Assembly: GCA_030435675.1 (NCBI GenBank)
Contig: CM059624.1
Location: 15,276,769-15,340,768, forward strand
From: Steinernema hermaphroditum
Lineage: Eukaryota; Nematoda; Chromadorea; Rhabditida; Steinernematidae
Direction: 5' to 3'
Length of the DNA: 64,000 nt
A program made the translations under genes and the position numbers. Of this stretch, positions 24,401-32,940 are shown piece by piece. How positions within the stretch are numbered: position 1 is the first letter of the stretch; every line of letters begins with the position of its first letter. The notes below the pieces were generated by a model. That model searched no databases. It worked only from the letters and a program-made list of their open reading frames with translations, and had not been told where the DNA came from.

Positions 24401-27400
24401 CTGACGAACGCCGTAGCTACGTTCCAGAGGGCGATCGAAGGGATCTTTGAAGACATCTTGACGCAATACGTGTTCGTTTATGTCGACGACATTCTGGTGG
24501 CATCAGAAACTTGGGAGGAACACATACTGCACCTCAAGGAAGTGTTAAAGCGTCTGAAGAACGCAGGACTTCGACTGAAGGCCCAGAAGTGCTGTTTGGC
24601 GAAGGATGAAGTTCAATTCCTGGGTCATCTATTGACAGCCGACGGACTGAAGATGGACCCCGAGAAAGTCGCCCCTATGCGAGACTACCCGGAACCGAAG
24701 AACGTGAAAGAGCTGCAACGGTTTCTCGGATTGGCGTCGTACAATCGCAAATTTGTGGAAGGGTTCGCTCAGATCGCATCGCCACTCCACCGTCTGATCA
24801 AGCCGAAAACACCGTTCGCCTTCGATGAGAACTGCCGAAAGGCATTCCAAACGTTGAGGAAGAAGATGTGCCAGGAAGTAACCCTGCAGTTCCCTGACTT
24901 CGATGCGGCCCAGTCAAATCCCAAGCGACGCTTCGTCATAATGACCGATGCCAGCATCGACGGACTAGGCGCAGTCCTGTGCCAAGGCGATAAAGACGGT
25001 CACTATCGGCCCATTCACTTCGCGTCCCGCCGTTCTTCTGAAGCCGAGAGGAAGTACCCAGCGTTTGACTTGGAAGCCCTCGCCATTCGATTCGCCTGCG
25101 AAAAGTTTGAGCAATACATAAGGTTCACTCCTTGCATGGTGCTAACGGACCATCGACCTCTGGTGGGAGCCTTCTCCAATCGTCGATGCGACAGCAAACG
25201 AGTCGACCGATACGTCTCAGAGCTGTTGACGCACTTCCAGCTCGAAATCATCCATATTTCGGGCAAGAAGAACGTCATGGCTGACGCAATATCCCGCGCG
25301 TTTGGAACTCCAACTCCTTCGCCGAGAGAAACCGTCGACGAAGCTGGCACTGCGATGGCGATCACCATCAGACCTGGAGAATGGAAAGCCCGGCTGAAGG
25401 AGGACGAGGAATTCAAGAGCCTCATCAACTACTTGGACGATGGTTCATTGCCCACAGATGTAGATGAATCCAGCAAGGTCGTTGAAATGAGTGCGTCGTA
25501 CAGCACTGACGAGAACCACCTGTACTTCGTCGACACGAACGGAAATAAGAAGAAAGTGGTCCCGAAGACGGCGAGACAAGCACTCCTCCAGGAGATTCAC
25601 GCCGGAACCGTCGGTGTCCACGCTTCGGCGCCGAAGTTATACGATTCATTGGCCCGCGAATATTACTGGAAGGGCATGCGGAAGACATGTGAGGACTTAT
25701 GTATTGCGTGCGAGACGTGCGCTCTGAATCGCACGGCTCGAAAAACTACGCCACCGCTAGAGTCGATTCGAACAACGGACGTGATGGAGTTATTGTGCGT
25801 CGACTTGCTGAAGATGGGACCAAGCAGACGTGGAAACCTCTACGCGGTGGTGATGATCGACCACTTTTCGCGTTTCCTCTGCACAGCAGCGGTACGAGAC
25901 AAAAGCAGCACCAGCGTCGTCAGCGCAATCATGGAGGGTTGGATTTACCGCTTCGGGGTCCCGAAGCGATTGCACTCAGATAACGGAACGGAGTTTCGTA
26001 ATTCAACCATGCAGGAAATGTGCGACGGACTCGGAATCGCGCGGTCGACGTCAAGCCCGTACCATCCGCAAGGAAATGGGAGCGCGGAGCGAGCGAACCG
26101 CGCTATATTGGCGATGCTTAGGAAGTCGTTGACGTCGCGCTATGATTGGGATGAACGCCTCCCCGTCGTCACCTACGCGCACAACGCGCTAGTGCACAGA
26201 TCTACACAGATCTCACCGTTCGAGCTCGTTTTTGGACGCCCCGCGAAGTTACCGATCGTTGACGAATGCGAGCACCAGCCCGATGAGCGCAATATCGTGG
26301 ATTTTGATTCATACGCGGAAATGTTGCGAGAAAATAGGAGATGGTTGACAGAGCAAGCGCGGACTAACGTAGAAGCGGCAGCGGCAGAACAGGAGCGCCA
26401 GTACAACCGCCGCAACAATGTCCGCGCGCATGATTTCGTGATCGGAGACAGAGTCTTCGTCAAGAGACCGAGAATGGAAGTGTCGCGGAAACAGCATCAT
26501 AAGCTGCAGCCACTAAACGAGGGGCCGTTTAATGTAACCGGAACGAGACGTTCGTTGATTGAGATTGAGAAGCCGGACAGGGAGAAGGAGTGGATTCGGG
26601 TAGAGAGGGCCACGCGATGCCCGGATACGATTGCCCGCGTAAATGTCGTGCGCGTGGATCCATCTGTTTCAGACGTCAAGAAGAAGGATATGATGAAGAC
26701 GCGCCAGATGACCTGCTCCAGCCCTGAAGGTGACACCATGGATAAATATCGCCGCTCCCGTTCTCCACTCGTACGTGAACGCCCCCGTTCTCCTCCCGTA
26801 CGTCGCCGTCTCCGCTCTCGCGAGCGCAGCGAATCCCGCTCCCCGCTCAAACGTCGACCCACTCGCCCCGTAGCACGTCCGCACGGTCGTCAAGAGGAAG
26901 CCGCAGCAGACCCGGGCCCGAAGGTTAACAGTGTTGTTGGGATGGTAAGGTTAGCAGAGGGGAGACCGCCCCAGCGCGGCAAGCCAATGCAACCGAACCG
27001 AGTGAATCCCACGAAAAGAGCTAGGACAGCTCAAGCGCCGGGGAAAGACGCACCCGGTGAAGTCAAACCCCAGCAAACGAAATACGGCCTACTGGGAGAC
27101 TCGTTTGCGAAGGCTGTCGAACACTCTGTGAAGAACCCGCTAGATACGACGCTGACGGTCAGCGATATCAATGCCTGGAGTCATCGAAGGGAGGTTTCGA
27201 GATACTTGGTGTGCCTCGGACACGCGTTCACTATCGTCAACACGGTGAAAAGCACCATCGAAGCCCTGACGAAGCTATTTGCCCGCTGTTATAAGGAGCA
27301 CCCTGGCCTGTTCTTCGACATTGTCGCCCCACCACCGTGCCCACTTCAGCTTAATACGTACGATGACTACGCAAACAGCCTGTTCAAGCTTGCCACGAGG

Positions 27401-27631
27401 TTCCGAAATGTGTCGTACATCGGGACGAAACGGTATCACTCCATCTCGGCCATTTATTTCTTCGGGACAGCCGTCTGCACGACAACAGTGAACCGAGACG
27501 GAAGTCTCACTGCTACCGGACGACGATGGGTAGCCGCGAATCTGAGGGAGGTATTCGAGGTACCCCTTAAGTTCAAAGAGAAGAAAACCGATGAGACAGC
27601 AAAGAAGCGGGAAGGAGGACCGAAAGCGTGA
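21491..27631 (+). CDS. Gag-Pol polyprotein with C-terminal SGNH-like domain (2046 aa)
   Basis: One continuous frame of 2046 residues; the first ATG is at 21491. Order seen: a charged N terminus; a Gag capsid-like region (about 235-420); a Q/R-rich linker with no CCHC zinc knuckle; aspartic protease motif DTGA at 541; reverse transcriptase with YVDD at 997-1000; RNase H with its first Asp at about 1153; integrase with an HHCC region and catalytic D1438, D1497, E1533 (last spacing 35); an Arg/Ser-rich linker (about 1750-1800); and a final domain (about 1860-2030). That last domain starts GLLGDS (Ser1871), continues with CLGHA and APPPCP blocks, and has DGSLTATG near 2003. This resembles an SGNH/GDSL esterase fold, but the usual block V histidine is absent. 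Gag and Pol share one frame, so no frameshift is needed. Confidence 0.95.
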   Translation: MTSPSRRSKRVAAKNARNRLQEMAEYERNSSDDDANSVTKQTAAHTEKYNVDASAESQDEDWKRGRTPKYRQRASSMNWQETVRALIGMRPDMAPALMGILQESEPNKVADQAKASPHLVIPNVDNLARTTPPASPAAFFDPNGVRPTEQPMMQPQGVPSHGNFALPNAYTSYGAGMIPPWQGQPLPNTPPMASAMNYQSMWQPWQQPFVQQQIDANQQIAELTNQLNTVLNMQVSSARRQELKELKPLTGFESAGKLKNFFRRFEEMTAGCDPAKKSSYLREKCEDRALRIFEKVSKDRHASYDEVKKQMTQQISESSTESVEAIHLLTQGLKRAYSESVRDYSNRVARTVKTAFPTADDSSSEMLLCYYFRIGLNNNQLSTAMTSLQNLSFEETVSHAIRMDTELSAIRGGSIGHNTRRTEMQRPSSHDQMVSRRQPEQSRPQPSRHQASMGFRPPTGPNHSRQDGQRSAQQGHMFPQQNRPSFTEIRHSNGNNNRANQVQHDEGKKKKSEEEKRAKPSGSVPTLQLEVKGLFVRGLLDTGASISIMSQGCYAAIAGEEGRLVHVADRRPCIASNGQPLKVIGEVDLPVQYKQTELPTARFTVAADTFGHDMIIGTDLLEQLGFEFFDRRNGCHHSLSSLHEIDRSPRNQQTPVRIMLTTRVQPKESKVVKVHFDRKKDALYIMEPRHINDDTTRLESALVGNDTEVVNWLIHNKSQTPIHLESESILGYASEVERIFDNNLSVSPEEGTSDRVFTCFSREDDGDLPFTLQLQDSTSSKDGAEQRLETLLKYMRERCGPVSQDMWNTIEQLVTDAADCFAVNDSELTQSDIVTHRIDTGSAAPIRANRRLVPQAMRKDVIAMVQKYLAQGVIRKSHSPWASPIVLVKKKDGSIRMCVDYRKLNNVTEKDAFPVPNINEMLSSFCNKKYFSTFDLLSGYWQIRMDPDSVQKTAFTSPLGLYEFTVMPFGLTNAVATFQRAIEGIFEDILTQYVFVYVDDILVASETWEEHILHLKEVLKRLKNAGLRLKAQKCCLAKDEVQFLGHLLTADGLKMDPEKVAPMRDYPEPKNVKELQRFLGLASYNRKFVEGFAQIASPLHRLIKPKTPFAFDENCRKAFQTLRKKMCQEVTLQFPDFDAAQSNPKRRFVIMTDASIDGLGAVLCQGDKDGHYRPIHFASRRSSEAERKYPAFDLEALAIRFACEKFEQYIRFTPCMVLTDHRPLVGAFSNRRCDSKRVDRYVSELLTHFQLEIIHISGKKNVMADAISRAFGTPTPSPRETVDEAGTAMAITIRPGEWKARLKEDEEFKSLINYLDDGSLPTDVDESSKVVEMSASYSTDENHLYFVDTNGNKKKVVPKTARQALLQEIHAGTVGVHASAPKLYDSLAREYYWKGMRKTCEDLCIACETCALNRTARKTTPPLESIRTTDVMELLCVDLLKMGPSRRGNLYAVVMIDHFSRFLCTAAVRDKSSTSVVSAIMEGWIYRFGVPKRLHSDNGTEFRNSTMQEMCDGLGIARSTSSPYHPQGNGSAERANRAILAMLRKSLTSRYDWDERLPVVTYAHNALVHRSTQISPFELVFGRPAKLPIVDECEHQPDERNIVDFDSYAEMLRENRRWLTEQARTNVEAAAAEQERQYNRRNNVRAHDFVIGDRVFVKRPRMEVSRKQHHKLQPLNEGPFNVTGTRRSLIEIEKPDREKEWIRVERATRCPDTIARVNVVRVDPSVSDVKKKDMMKTRQMTCSSPEGDTMDKYRRSRSPLVRERPRSPPVRRRLRSRERSESRSPLKRRPTRPVARPHGRQEEAAADPGPKVNSVVGMVRLAEGRPPQRGKPMQPNRVNPTKRARTAQAPGKDAPGEVKPQQTKYGLLGDSFAKAVEHSVKNPLDTTLTVSDINAWSHRREVSRYLVCLGHAFTIVNTVKSTIEALTKLFARCYKEHPGLFFDIVAPPPCPLQLNTYDDYANSLFKLATRFRNVSYIGTKRYHSISAIYFFGTAVCTTTVNRDGSLTATGRRWVAANLREVFEVPLKFKEKKTDETAKKREGGPKA

Positions 27632-27713
27632 AGATAGTGATCATGTTATGCCTAATTTTGCCATGTCGTGGAGCGTATTGTTTGTTCGAGTGGGGACACT
27701 CTCTTTGTTGTGT

Positions 27714-27724
27714 AGAGGGGGGAG
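27714..27724 (+). other. polypurine tract
   Basis: AGAGGGGGGAG lies immediately before the 3' LTR, as expected for plus-strand DNA priming. Confidence 0.8.
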
Positions 27725-27725
27725 T

Positions 27726-27925
27726 TGTCGTAATGGGGCTGGGTCCCACCACGATCTCCCGGTTACAGTGTGTGGGCTGATGCTAGTAGTGAGTAAGCGC
27801 GCCGTGTGTGGTTGTTGGTTTTTTTGACACGGATAAAGTTGTTTTGTTGCAACGTGTGCCTCTCGTTCTGAACAAGCGCCCTCCGTCTGTCAATCCTCTC
27901 CCGTATCCAGCCCGAGGATACAACA
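27726..27925 (+). repeat. 3' LTR
   Basis: 200 bp, identical to the 5' LTR and followed by the TATG target duplication. Confidence 0.97.
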
Positions 27926-27929
27926 TATG

Positions 27930-28972
27930 TAAGTAATCAGCGTCTAACTAAGCCTGAATCACATCTCCACTACAACCCTTATCATTCATTTATTAGTGAC
28001 GATGTCCATCGACACCGCTCGTAAAAAAGATAACAGAGATGGGGTGCATGTATGCGAATCGAATTGCCTCCTACCCGGTTCCGTCGTGCATGCGAACAGA
28101 TGCCATATTCATAACGGAATTAGTTCTTATGTGAGATCTTTCAGGTAGTTACCGACTTTATATCCTGTCGACTTCGAAATCCTGAGCGTCTCAGTATTAA
28201 ACAGGTCGGTTATTTGGTTTTGGATGATGACGGAAAATTACTTAACATTTAATAATTTGGACGCGCTTAATATATGTAAACAACGCTAACTGTCAGTGCC
28301 AATTTTTTGATTCGTTAATTTTCAGAAGCTTCTGGCTGTCAATTCGAAATGAATCTGTGATATCCCAGGCAGTTTTTGTTGCTCTTCTTTTATCATATTT
28401 TGTTTGTTTTAATTCGGTCACCGCTTCAAGATATGACCGATTTTTGGCCCTACAGTGTTTCTGTCGCACCCTGTGTAAGATGTTAACCGTAGGCTGTCGT
28501 TAACCGTAGGCTACGGGTGACTGAACCCCCGACCTCCACGGTCTACGACGTTTCGCCGCAGACATCGAAGTCGAAAAGAGATGGAAGGCAAAAAAAACAT
28601 TCAACAATTAACTATTTATCCCCTATATATAAATGGAGAACCGACGGGTCCGTTGGTCTGTGTGTGTGTGCGTGTGTGTGTGTGTGTGTTTTTCCGTGCG
28701 CACGGCGGAAACACCCACACAAAATAGGGACCCCGAGGGGAACCGAACCCGACACCGCCCGCTTACAAACAGAGAACGTTCGCAATGAGCCACACAGACA
28801 GTTGAGATGGTAGTGCTCTACTTCCACTATCTCTCTGGTGCTGCTAGGCTTTGAGTTTTTTTTGCTGTTTTTGAGTGATTTTTTGCCTATTTTGTAACCA
28901 GCAGAGTTTTCGGTTCGAGTTTCCTGAAACTTTACAATTTTTTCGCCCACTTTAGCCATTTACATGAGCGCC
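27930..28972. other. intergenic; duplicated tRNA flank and TG repeat
   Basis: 27930-28260 is the displaced right half of the flank of tRNA-Thr 20893. It matches 31400-31690 (for example GGAATTAGTTCTTATGTG in both). The rest shows no supported gene. Confidence 0.6.
28659..28690. repeat. (TG)n microsatellite
   Basis: About 32 bp of TG dinucleotides with one C interruption. Confidence 0.95.
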
Positions 28973-29051
28973 AATCTTGCCGCCCGCAGGGCTACAGGCT
29001 AATTGGCTTTTAGTACCTGGAGGGCGCGAATTTGCGCGCAGCCGGGTTTAT
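28973..29051 (+). repeat. dispersed repeat, also inserted in S5
   Basis: This stretch of about 79 bp (with ATGAGCGCCAATCTTGCCGC and TAGTACCTGGAGGGCGCGAA) is nearly identical to 53337-53425, where it sits inside the broken gene S5. The segment contains a short palindrome around the GCGCGAATTTGCGCGC core. Confidence 0.85.
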
Positions 29052-29751
29052 CAACATTATCAGCAGGGGTAAATCTAAACAAAGCTAGGGGTACATTTGG
29101 AAATTATTAGCGCAGACCCGTGGGAACTCTTCGATGTTGCCATCGGGCTCCGATTCATCGAAGTTTGTGATGATCTGCCGGAGTCACTCATCTATAGAGC
29201 AATGAAGACGAGACCTTCTAAGAGGTCCGGCGCTTCCTTCCTTACTTCGCCTTCTCTTAATTTTTGTTTGTCAGTTTATCCCCCTGTTGTTGATAAATTG
29301 TTAATTGTTGAATGGTTTTTTTCGCCTTCCATCGCTTTTCGGCTTCGATCTCTGCGGTGAAACGCCCTGCTCCGGACCTCCAGCATGGCAGGCAAACGCA
29401 CTACCGATCAGCCTTAGGCAGTTTACTCCTGCCTAATCGGTTGTATTACTAGCTTCCTATTAATTTTGAATTTTATAAAGTGACATTAGCAAAGATCTCG
29501 AAGATATTGCCTGGATTTCGAAAAATCCGATATCTTGTGCCCTATTTATAGTCCTGATTTCGTCGCGCCTTAAAACAGCTAATTTCTGAGCATTGAACGT
29601 TGTGCATAACGCGATTTCAAAGAAGCAGTGGTCCAAAAGGGCAGTAACAGTTGTATTGTGGACAATCGGCCTATGTTACCTGTCCTATTTTTGTGATTTT
29701 TCACGATTTAACGATTTTATTTCGCGAATCAAAGTCATTATGCCTTGCGCG

Positions 29752-30190
29752 ACACCGAAAATAGACAAACAGAGGATGTCTGGAAGACGGCTTCATCCCT
29801 GGCTCGGCGTAGATGTCGAACCGGTGGTTGGCGGAGAGCTTTATGGGGCTTCTGGGAATCGGCAAATCTTCGGATTCAGGAGCGGAACATCGTTTGCGGC
29901 ACAGCGCACGCCTCTGTGCTCGAATCTGATGGTCCGTGGTCCGGGAGTTGCGTCTTCGATGGTGGTGGCGTCCTCAGAGCGTCGGCGACCTTCGGGATGA
30001 CTTCTCACGTGGCCGGATTCTTGACGTCGGACATCTTGTTGTCAGCGGTGGTGGGACTACGGCTTCCGGGTGTCTCAATTCCCTCTGAAAGCCGGAACAG
30101 TCACAACTGCCACGGGGTTTGCCATCTGACCGACCAGACACTCAGAGAGCGACCGGGGGGACCGACCGCTCGCCACCGCGACACGAGTGA
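29752..30190 (+). repeat. dispersed repeat, inverted partner at 36160-36640
   Basis: Several blocks match the complement of 36160-36640, for example GAGAGCTTTATGGGGCTTCT near 29837, GACATCTTGTTGTCAGCGGT near 30030 and CGACCGCTCGCCACCGC near 30162. Frames are open in stretches (29593-30000 and 29745-30326) but disagree between copies, so I treat it as a non-coding or decayed repeat. Shorter relatives occur at about 35690-35790 (-) and 47690-47730 (+), sharing the core 'GGAACTAYGGCTYCC'. Confidence 0.7.
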
Positions 30191-30757
30191 GAGATCTCTG
30201 TCGACATCGAGAGATCGCGACACGAGACCTATTTTTGTGAGCAGCGCGATTTGTCGCAGAGATAGGGGACATTTGGACTGGTTCGACCAAATGCACAACC
30301 GTGACCTCGAACGCGTAACTGACTGACTGATGCTTCTATTATTTAGGTATATAATTTCATGAAGTGGAATATTCATCTGGAACATGGAAGGCGATATCCT
30401 TGTGGTATGGGAGTCTACATTGCAACATGGTATAATAATATGTCTTAGGCTTCAAAGTGTCTCGGCTCTACCCCAAGTACTACGTACATGCTCGAGTCGC
30501 AACAGTCATTCAATCGATTGACCGAATCAGCCATGTCGGAGATGCAGACGATGCGGCACGACGAAGACGAAAGAACGATAAACGCCACAACGCGCCTATG
30601 TTGTTCCTCGACTGATCTTGTCATTGATTAATTATCATTTTTTTTTTTCATTTTTTTCTGGGAGGTTACAGTGACAAGCAATCATGCGGAAAACAAGGTG
30701 TGGTGGCATAAAAAGTCCAGCAGCTAGTAATACAACCCTGCGGAAACAGTAAAGTGG

Positions 30758-30829
30758 AACTGGTTGGCTCATTGGTAGTGCGCTTGCCTGCCATGCTGGT
30801 GGTCGGGGGTTCAATCCCCAGTGGTGTTC
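30758..30829 (+). pseudogene. tRNA-like relic, Gly(GCC)-like anticodon loop
   Basis: Anticodon-loop-like CTGCCAT, box-A-like GGCTCATTGGTAGTGCG and box-B-like GGGTTCAATCCCC are present, but the acceptor stem does not pair. It is a close relative of 5762-5832. The preceding 30665-30720 matches the 3' flank of S1 (18150-18210). Confidence 0.5.
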
Positions 30830-30961
30830 GACAGTCTTCGACAATCGAATATTTGATTCTCGCAGAAACTTATTCGATTCGACAATTCTAAGCTAGAGGA
30901 CATCTGAGAAACATGCGAAGCACTGCACCGGGCATAGTTTATTTAGTTATCATGTGTGTCA

Positions 30962-31177
30962 TCAAGAGTCGCATTTGAGAATGTTCGTTAGGAAGTTGGG
31001 GTAATGAGAGGAGCGAGGCGTTAGTTGACGTCTTCTTGCATAGAGGGCGATGGAGATCAGCGAGGAGCAGGCGAAGAGGAGCACGAGTAGAAGGAGCAAA
31101 ATGAAGAATTCGCGGCGAGAGACACATATCTTGGACTGCTTAGGTGTTTCGGTGAGGAGGTGACGAGTAATTTCCAT
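30962..31177 (-). CDS. small single-pass membrane protein, copy 2 (71 aa)
   Basis: Second copy of the 71-residue protein at 14520-14735, in the same position relative to a tRNA-Thr (about 90 bp, divergent). The CKIC motif, the Leu-rich membrane segment (about 24-45) and the RRRQL basic stretch are retained. Differences cluster in the first 15 residues. From CKIC onward, changes are mostly silent. An upstream in-frame GATTTCAG shared by both copies may be a splice acceptor. No known family was recognised. The frame could be extended upstream only by running antisense through the tRNA, which I regard as an artefact. Confidence 0.5.
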   Translation of the reverse strand: MEITRHLLTETPKQSKICVSRREFFILLLLLVLLFACSSLISIALYARRRQLTPRSSHYPNFLTNILKCDS

Positions 31178-31266
31178 CGAAGACGGAGAATTCGGTGACA
31201 AGGAGGCTGAAATCATACGAATCAGAAGAGAAATCGAATACGTGATCAAGCTTCTGGGGAGAGCCA

Positions 31267-31338
31267 GCCGCTTTAGCTCAGTGGCAGAGCGTCTGTCTCG
31301 TAAACAGAAGGTCGCAGGTTCGATCCCTGCAAGCGGCA
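31267..31338 (+). tRNA. tRNA-Thr (anticodon CGT)
   Basis: A 72-nt cloverleaf identical to 13471-13542, with acceptor GCCGCTT/AAGCGGC, anticodon CGT and a T-run immediately downstream. It lies beside the small membrane ORF copy 2. Its downstream flank is the unbroken version of the site occupied by the LTR element at 21056. Confidence 0.97.
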
Positions 31339-31860
31339 TTTTTTGAAAAGTTTTTCTATCTGCTCATTTTTCTCTAACTTTTATATTGTTCTCCAACGGG
31401 TTGTCAATTATGTGAGACAGAAGTAAGTCTATCGGTGTCTAATCTCCGATCAAACCTCCGCTTCAACCCTTATCATTCATTTCCCGTCAAGACCGCTCGT
31501 AAAGATAACGCACGTATTCAAATCAAATTGCTTCCTACCCGGTTCCTTCGTGCGTGCAAACAGATGCTGTATTCATAACGGAATTAGTTCTTATGTGGGA
31601 TCTTTCAGGTAGTTACCGACTTTATATGCTGTCGACTTCGAAATCCTGAGCGTTTCAGTATTAAACAGGTCGGTTATTGGCTTTCCATTTGACACTTTGG
31701 ACGCGCTTAAAACATGCAAACAGGGCGCTCATTAATGCTGCATTCATTAATGCTGCTGGCCTACATTACACGAACTGCAGGCACATCGTAAAAATATCGT
31801 CAATCAAATTGCTTCCTACCCGGTTCCCTCATGCATGCGAACAGATGGTATATTCATGAT
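31339..31860 (+). repeat. duplicated tRNA-Thr 3' flank (empty-site counterpart)
   Basis: 31339-31690 matches 20965-21051 followed by 27930-28230, that is, the sequence on both sides of the LTR element. A further short partial copy of the inner part (with TTGCTTCCTACCCGGTTCC) occurs at 31800-31857. Confidence 0.75.
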
Positions 31861-32940
31861 CTTGCGATAAAATATTAATGGAAGTAGCTTAGTATCCAGA
31901 CTATCATATAGCCTGGATTTCAAAAAAAAAGTTTTTTTTTTTACAGTTTTTTACAGTTTACAGTACAAAATCATCACTTTAGAGCATTCCACATTGTGTA
32001 GACGCAGTGGTCATACCGAAAATACCGAAAACATGGTTTATCCTGATCGTCGGGCTTTTGTCGACTGGCCACTGCGGTTCTGCAAATTGGGTCGATTGAA
32101 CATCTCACTGACACCTGCGACATGAGTCACGTGAATGCGACCGACTCAATGGACCGATTGATTAACGCCTTGATTCGTTAGCGATATAATGCTAATTTTA
32201 ACAAAAGCATTTTAGGTATATTCTATTATACCATTACAAATTCGATTTGTTGACTCGTGCGCCTCCGCGACTCATCGATTTAGCCAGCAGTGTGTTATTC
32301 TACGGCCGATTAGCCGATACATGTACAACGGCAATACATGCCAAGGATCGATCTTAAAGCTACGAAACCATTTGGTGCGTTCTTATTCATCAAGTTCTCA
32401 TTACATGTCCCACTTGTAGCACGACTGATCGATCCAAGTAAAAGCGCTGTCATGCTATTCACGATCTCAGGAGGTTGGTGTTCAATAAAGTAGATACTTT
32501 ACAAAAAAGGTTTGCCATTGCGATTCAAAAGTAGATGTTTCTAAGCAATAAATTTAGATCGCTGTCCATCAGGAAATGAGAGTGACGATATGAAAGCAAG
32601 GAGATGGAACGCATCCTTCTTTCGAATTGAATATGATTGAATAATAAATAAAAATAATTAGCTATATTATAAAAGGCCGTATGTTTCCACATTGAGGACA
32701 TAGGGGCATACACACTATATCTGATGGCACACGCTTTTAAACCTGATCGTAGAGCACACAAAAGAACTACCATTTCGGAATAGAAGCAAACGAAAATTTA
32801 GAAAATTTCCATCAACTGACCCCGTCATCATGTTTCAACAACTCGGAGGTAATTCGCAAAAACACAGCTCCTGTAATTGTCAAGATTTTACGACTTCCTC
32901 GATCATAATCTTCTTAGTTTAGGAGCTAATCAATTGTAAA
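31861..32940. other. AT-rich intergenic stretch
   Basis: No supported gene. It lies downstream of the cuticlin-like gene, so it may include its 3' UTR. A poly-T/A patch occurs at 31920-31945. Confidence 0.4.

Larger units (their letters stand above)
21056..27925 (+). mobile_element. complete Ty3/gypsy-type LTR retrotransposon (6870 bp)
   Basis: Two 200-bp LTRs (21056-21255 and 27726-27925) begin TGTCG and end ACA, and are identical over their whole length. The element is flanked by the 4-bp duplication TATG (21052-21055 and 27926-27929). A primer-binding site follows the 5' LTR, and a purine tract precedes the 3' LTR. Between them is a single gag-pol frame in the order protease, reverse transcriptase, RNase H, integrase, which is the Ty3/gypsy order. 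There is no env-like frame. Identical LTRs and an intact frame indicate a very recent insertion. The interrupted flanking sequence is found unbroken in the paralogous block at 31339-31690, which serves as an empty-site reference. Confidence 0.98.

Noticed and set aside
28659..28690. Cys/Val-rich peptide frame across the TG run
   Set aside because: It arises from translation of a dinucleotide microsatellite.
29593..30326. Protein gene at 29.6-30.3 kb
   Set aside because: The reading frame is not kept in the inverted partner at 36.2-36.6 kb, so the similarity is that of a repeat.
31178..31339. Long minus-strand extension of the small membrane ORF through tRNA-Thr
   Set aside because: The frame reads antisense through the tRNA gene; the same antisense peptide appears at every tRNA-Thr copy (also 13406-13597 and 38597-39304) and is an artefact.
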